Positions 36,526-38,627 of a DNA stretch of 38,627 nucleotides are shown here, piece after piece. The stretch is from positions 1 through 38,627 of the forward strand of contig JAKDMP010000004.1 in assembly GCA_030452225.1 (NCBI GenBank), read 5' to 3'. Each line of letters opens with the position of its first letter. Within the stretch, counting starts at the first letter, position 1. The notes under the pieces were generated by a model, which saw nothing but the letters and a program-made list of their open reading frames with translations, searched no databases and was not told where the DNA came from. The DNA comes from Gammaproteobacteria bacterium (GTDB lineage Bacteria; Pseudomonadota; Gammaproteobacteria; JAKDMP01). A program made the translations under genes and the position numbers.

Positions 36526-37023
36526 TTACTTTAACGACTCGCGCAGGGTTTTCAGCGGCAGGCACAGGGTCAGTGTCTGATCCGGGAGTGGGATGAAGCC
36601 GTATTGCGCATAGTAGCGCGCAGCGGCTTCGTCCCTGGCGTCCACGAATAGGGCAACGATGCCGACCGATTCGGCCGCGGCGAGGCAACGGAGCATGGCG
36701 TCCACCATGAGCAGTCGGCCGAGTCCCTCGCGCTGGCGATTTTTCGCAATGGCGAGCCGCGCCAGTCGAGCGGCGGGAATCGTGCGGGGATATTTGCGTG
36801 CGATCCGTGACGGCAGTCGCTCAGCCTGTATCTCGCATACCGATAATGTGAAGAACCCGAGGATTTTGTCGGGTGCCGATGCATCCGTCAGCACGAAGCT
36901 GCGGGAAATGCCTTTGTCCGCGTGCTGACGCGCGGTTTCGCGGAGATAACGATTGAGCGCGGAAACGCCGCAATCGAAACCGGAGCGATCGTGATTCGGT
37001 GCAAGCGGCTCAATCCGCCGCAT
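36526..37023 (-). CDS. GNAT-family acetyltransferase, predicted toxin of a TacT/AtaT-type pair
   Basis: This 165-residue protein has the acetyl-CoA pyrophosphate loop QREGLG (97-102) after RLARLAI, and Tyr141 in YYAQYGF in the catalytic position known for TacT (Tyr140). FDCGVSALNRYLRETARQ near the N-terminus is the hallmark of GNAT toxins, which acetylate the amino acid on charged tRNAs and stop translation. Its start overlaps the DUF1778 antitoxin by 14 nt, as in known pairs. The target tRNA is unknown. The stop is 38 nt before mod, so read-through into the restriction-modification operon is likely. Confidence 0.9.
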   Translation of the reverse strand: MRRIEPLAPNHDRSGFDCGVSALNRYLRETARQHADKGISRSFVLTDASAPDKILGFFTLSVCEIQAERLPSRIARKYPRTIPAARLARLAIAKNRQREGLGRLLMVDAMLRCLAAAESVGIVALFVDARDEAAARYYAQYGFIPLPDQTLTLCLPLKTLRESLK

Positions 37024-37300
37024 CGGGAGCGGCTCGGCGATAGGCTTGGGCTGCGGCTCGAAGCTTGCGGTTGGCGTTCGGCGGTCGTTCCAGGGCCGCG
37101 AAGAAAGTTTCCGCGTCCTGTCGGGTGAGGCGGATCACGCTTTCGCGCTCGATGATGGCGTCGGCTTCCTTGAGCGCGGATTGAACGAGAAACTGGTTGA
37201 GCGTGGCGCCGGACAGATCGGCGGCTTGTTGCAGACGAGCACGAGTGGTTTTCGGAACCCGCGCCGTGACGCGTTCGTCCTTGGTGGCGGTGCTTGGCAT
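37010..37300 (-). CDS. DUF1778 ribbon-helix-helix antitoxin
   Basis: This 96-residue protein is read from ATG 37300; a GTG at 37309 would add three residues. ERVTARVPKTTRARLQQAA (~9-27) is the ribbon-helix-helix DNA-binding part, followed by LSGATLNQFLVQSALKEAD of the DUF1778 family. The C-terminal half (FFAALERPP onward) is the usual toxin-neutralising arm. It should bind the GNAT toxin and repress its own promoter, where a perfect palindrome is found (37341-37359). Confidence 0.92.
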   Translation of the reverse strand: MPSTATKDERVTARVPKTTRARLQQAADLSGATLNQFLVQSALKEADAIIERESVIRLTRQDAETFFAALERPPNANRKLRAAAQAYRRAAPDAAD

Positions 37301-37328
37301 GATGGTCACGTCCAGGGAATTTCATCGA

Positions 37329-37359
37329 AGTATAGCATGTTGGTGCCAAAATGGCACCA
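37329..37359 (-). promoter_or_regulatory. Toxin-antitoxin promoter with palindromic operator
   Basis: On the minus strand a TATACT -10 box lies at 37334-37329, giving a leader of about 20 nt to the antitoxin ATG. Upstream, TGGTGCCA (37341-37348) and TGGCACCA (37352-37359) form a perfect 8-bp inverted repeat with a 3-nt spacer, covering the spacer and -35 region. It is a strong candidate for the autoregulatory binding site. The palindrome is also 50 nt from the divergent hrcA start. Confidence 0.65.
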
Positions 37360-37409
37360 TTTTCCATTGAACAGAGAGAGCCGCGCTCATTGAATGGCAA
37401 AATAGGCGT

Positions 37410-38504
37410 ATGAAGGATTCGGCTTCCAAATCCCTGGAGGAGGCGCCGCCGCTCGACGAGCGCTCGCGGGCGGTACTGCACGGGCTGATCGAACGCTACG
37501 TGCGCGAAGGCCAGCCGGTCGGCTCTCGAATCCTCTCGCGTGACCTGACCCTGGGTCTTTCCCCCGCGAGTATCCGCAACGTGATGGCGGACCTCGAGGA
37601 CATGGGCCTGATCAGTTCGCCGCATGTCTCGGCGGGACGCATGCCGACGCGCCGGGGCTATCGCGTGTTCGTGGACAGCCTGCTCAAGGTCGAGACCCTG
37701 AAGCCGCCGGAATTGAAGCGCTTGCGCAGGGGGCTGAGCCGGGTCGAGGAGGGCGCGGACGAGGTCGCCGGCGAAGTCTCGCGCATGGTCGCGAAGATCA
37801 CGCGCATGGCGGGCCTGGTTACGGTGCCGCGGCGCAACAGTGCCTCTTGGCGGCATATCGAATTCATCCGCCTTTCGGACCGGCGGGTGCTCGCGGTGCT
37901 GGTGCTCGACAGCCGCGAAGTGCAGAACCGGGTACTCGAACTCGACAAGGACGTTTCCCCGGATCTTCTCGCGGCGACGGCGAATTATCTCAACGAACAA
38001 TTCGAGGGGCGAACGCTCGAGGCGGTACGGGGCGATTTGCTCAAGGGCATGCGCGAGGACATGCGCCACATGAACAGCCTCGCCCAGACCGCATTGGCAA
38101 TGGGCGAACGGATGTTCGATTCCGGCGCCGGGGGCGAGTCCAAAGCGGACTATGTACTCGCGGGCGAGACCAATCTCATGGGGCTTGCCGATCTGGCCGA
38201 CCTGAATCGGCTCAAGGCGCTGTTCGAGGCCTTCGAGCGCAAGCGCGAGATTCTCGATGTGCTCGACCGTGCGCTGGCCGCGCCGGGCATTCAGGTTTTC
38301 ATCGGCGAGGAATCGGGCTATGCCGTGCTCGGCGATTTGTCGGTCGTGGTTTCCAGTTACGGCGACGAGGATCGCCCGCTGGGCGTGGTCGGCGTGATCG
38401 GCCCGACCCGCATGGCGTACCAGAAGGTGATCCCGGTCGTGGACGTCACCGCGCGCCTCCTCGGCTCCGCCTTGCAGACAAGAGGAACGTCCCCGGAAAG
38501 GTAG
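37410..38504 (+). CDS. hrcA: Heat-inducible transcription repressor HrcA
   Basis: This 364-residue repressor of class I heat-shock genes (groESL, dnaK operon) binds CIRCE operators and is held active by GroEL. The N-terminal winged helix has LGLSPASIRNVMADLEDMGL (~47-66) and the family signature ISSPHVSAGRMPTRRGYRVF (~67-86). The GAF-like and insert domains follow, with IGEESGYAVLGDLSVVVSSY near the C-terminus. hrcA normally precedes grpE-dnaK; the window ends before that can be seen. No CIRCE element was found upstream. The upstream spacer is shared with the divergent toxin-antitoxin promoter. Confidence 0.96.
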   Translation: MKDSASKSLEEAPPLDERSRAVLHGLIERYVREGQPVGSRILSRDLTLGLSPASIRNVMADLEDMGLISSPHVSAGRMPTRRGYRVFVDSLLKVETLKPPELKRLRRGLSRVEEGADEVAGEVSRMVAKITRMAGLVTVPRRNSASWRHIEFIRLSDRRVLAVLVLDSREVQNRVLELDKDVSPDLLAATANYLNEQFEGRTLEAVRGDLLKGMREDMRHMNSLAQTALAMGERMFDSGAGGESKADYVLAGETNLMGLADLADLNRLKALFEAFERKREILDVLDRALAAPGIQVFIGEESGYAVLGDLSVVVSSYGDEDRPLGVVGVIGPTRMAYQKVIPVVDVTARLLGSALQTRGTSPER

Positions 38505-38627
38505 CGAATTGACGATGCCTCCGGCGGCATTCGCATATCGTCTCGAGAACGATCGCCGCCTCTGGTCGCGGGGGGGGGGCGCCCCCGCGCCCGCGGGGGC
38601 GGAACGAAAAATTTAAGGAGGGGCCGG
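38505..38627. other. Window end after hrcA, low-complexity tail
   Basis: No gene is recognised in the last 123 nt. From about 38569 the sequence is dominated by G and C homopolymers, including a run of ten G. There is a short ATG frame at 38516 ending in TAA, with no family likeness. The expected grpE start is not seen. The tail may be assembly or read-end error. Confidence 0.5.

Noticed and set aside
36488-36688. A 67-residue N-terminal extension of Mod
   Set aside because: It overlaps the GNAT gene and has no Mod-family likeness; ATG 36487 gives the normal N-terminus.
37301-37409. CIRCE operator before hrcA
   Set aside because: No TTAGCACTC-like half-sites with a 9-nt spacer were found; the palindrome at 37341-37359 has different sequence and spacing and fits the antitoxin promoter better.

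Overview
The window is GC-rich and densely coded. Its first 28 kb reads as the core chromosome of a Gram-negative gammaproteobacterium. The evidence is the conserved outer-membrane/lipid A cluster bamA-skp-lpxD-fabZ-lpxA-lpxB-rnhB-dnaE-accA-tilS, together with yoaA-tsaB, orn, prc and an OmpA-type porin. An HrcA heat-shock repressor and a GTP-type PEP carboxykinase point away from enterics, towards groups such as Xanthomonadales or Chromatiales. I cannot place it more precisely from sequence alone.

Layout. 1-9939 (+): envelope biogenesis and lipid A genes, then rnhB, dnaE and accA, with start and stop codons overlapping at almost every junction as far as dnaE. 10046-13552 (+): tilS behind its own candidate promoter and a structured leader, then acetyl-CoA synthetase. 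13585-18495 (-): a secreted protein of unknown function, the tail-specific protease Prc and PckG. 18600-21150 (+): yoaA and tsaB, ending at a strong bidirectional terminator shared with convergent ompA (-). 22573-28195: orn (+), a rhodanese (-), a PLP-dependent ammonia-lyase (+), uppP (-) and a two-domain M16 lipoprotein peptidase (+). 28231-28304 is an array of three hairpins between convergent genes.

The stretch from about 28.3 to 37.3 kb is an accessory region transcribed leftwards. It holds ydfG with a nucleotidyltransferase, a lower-GC secreted protein with three TonB-C-like domains, and a defence block. In transcription order the block is: a DUF1778/GNAT toxin-antitoxin pair with a palindromic operator; the type III methyltransferase mod; a zeta-toxin-like P-loop kinase; a 68-residue protein; and the type III restriction helicase-nuclease res. 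The last four genes are joined by a 1-nt gap, an 8-nt overlap and a 4-nt overlap, so the kinase/small-protein pair is built into the restriction-modification operon. The mod gene also appears to carry two different palindromic repeat elements in frame. I regard this block as the most interesting part of the window.

hrcA (+) closes the window. The last ~60 bases are G/C homopolymer-rich and may be poor contig-end sequence. No tRNA, rRNA, CRISPR array, insertion sequence or prophage was seen. No gap between genes exceeds 300 bases.
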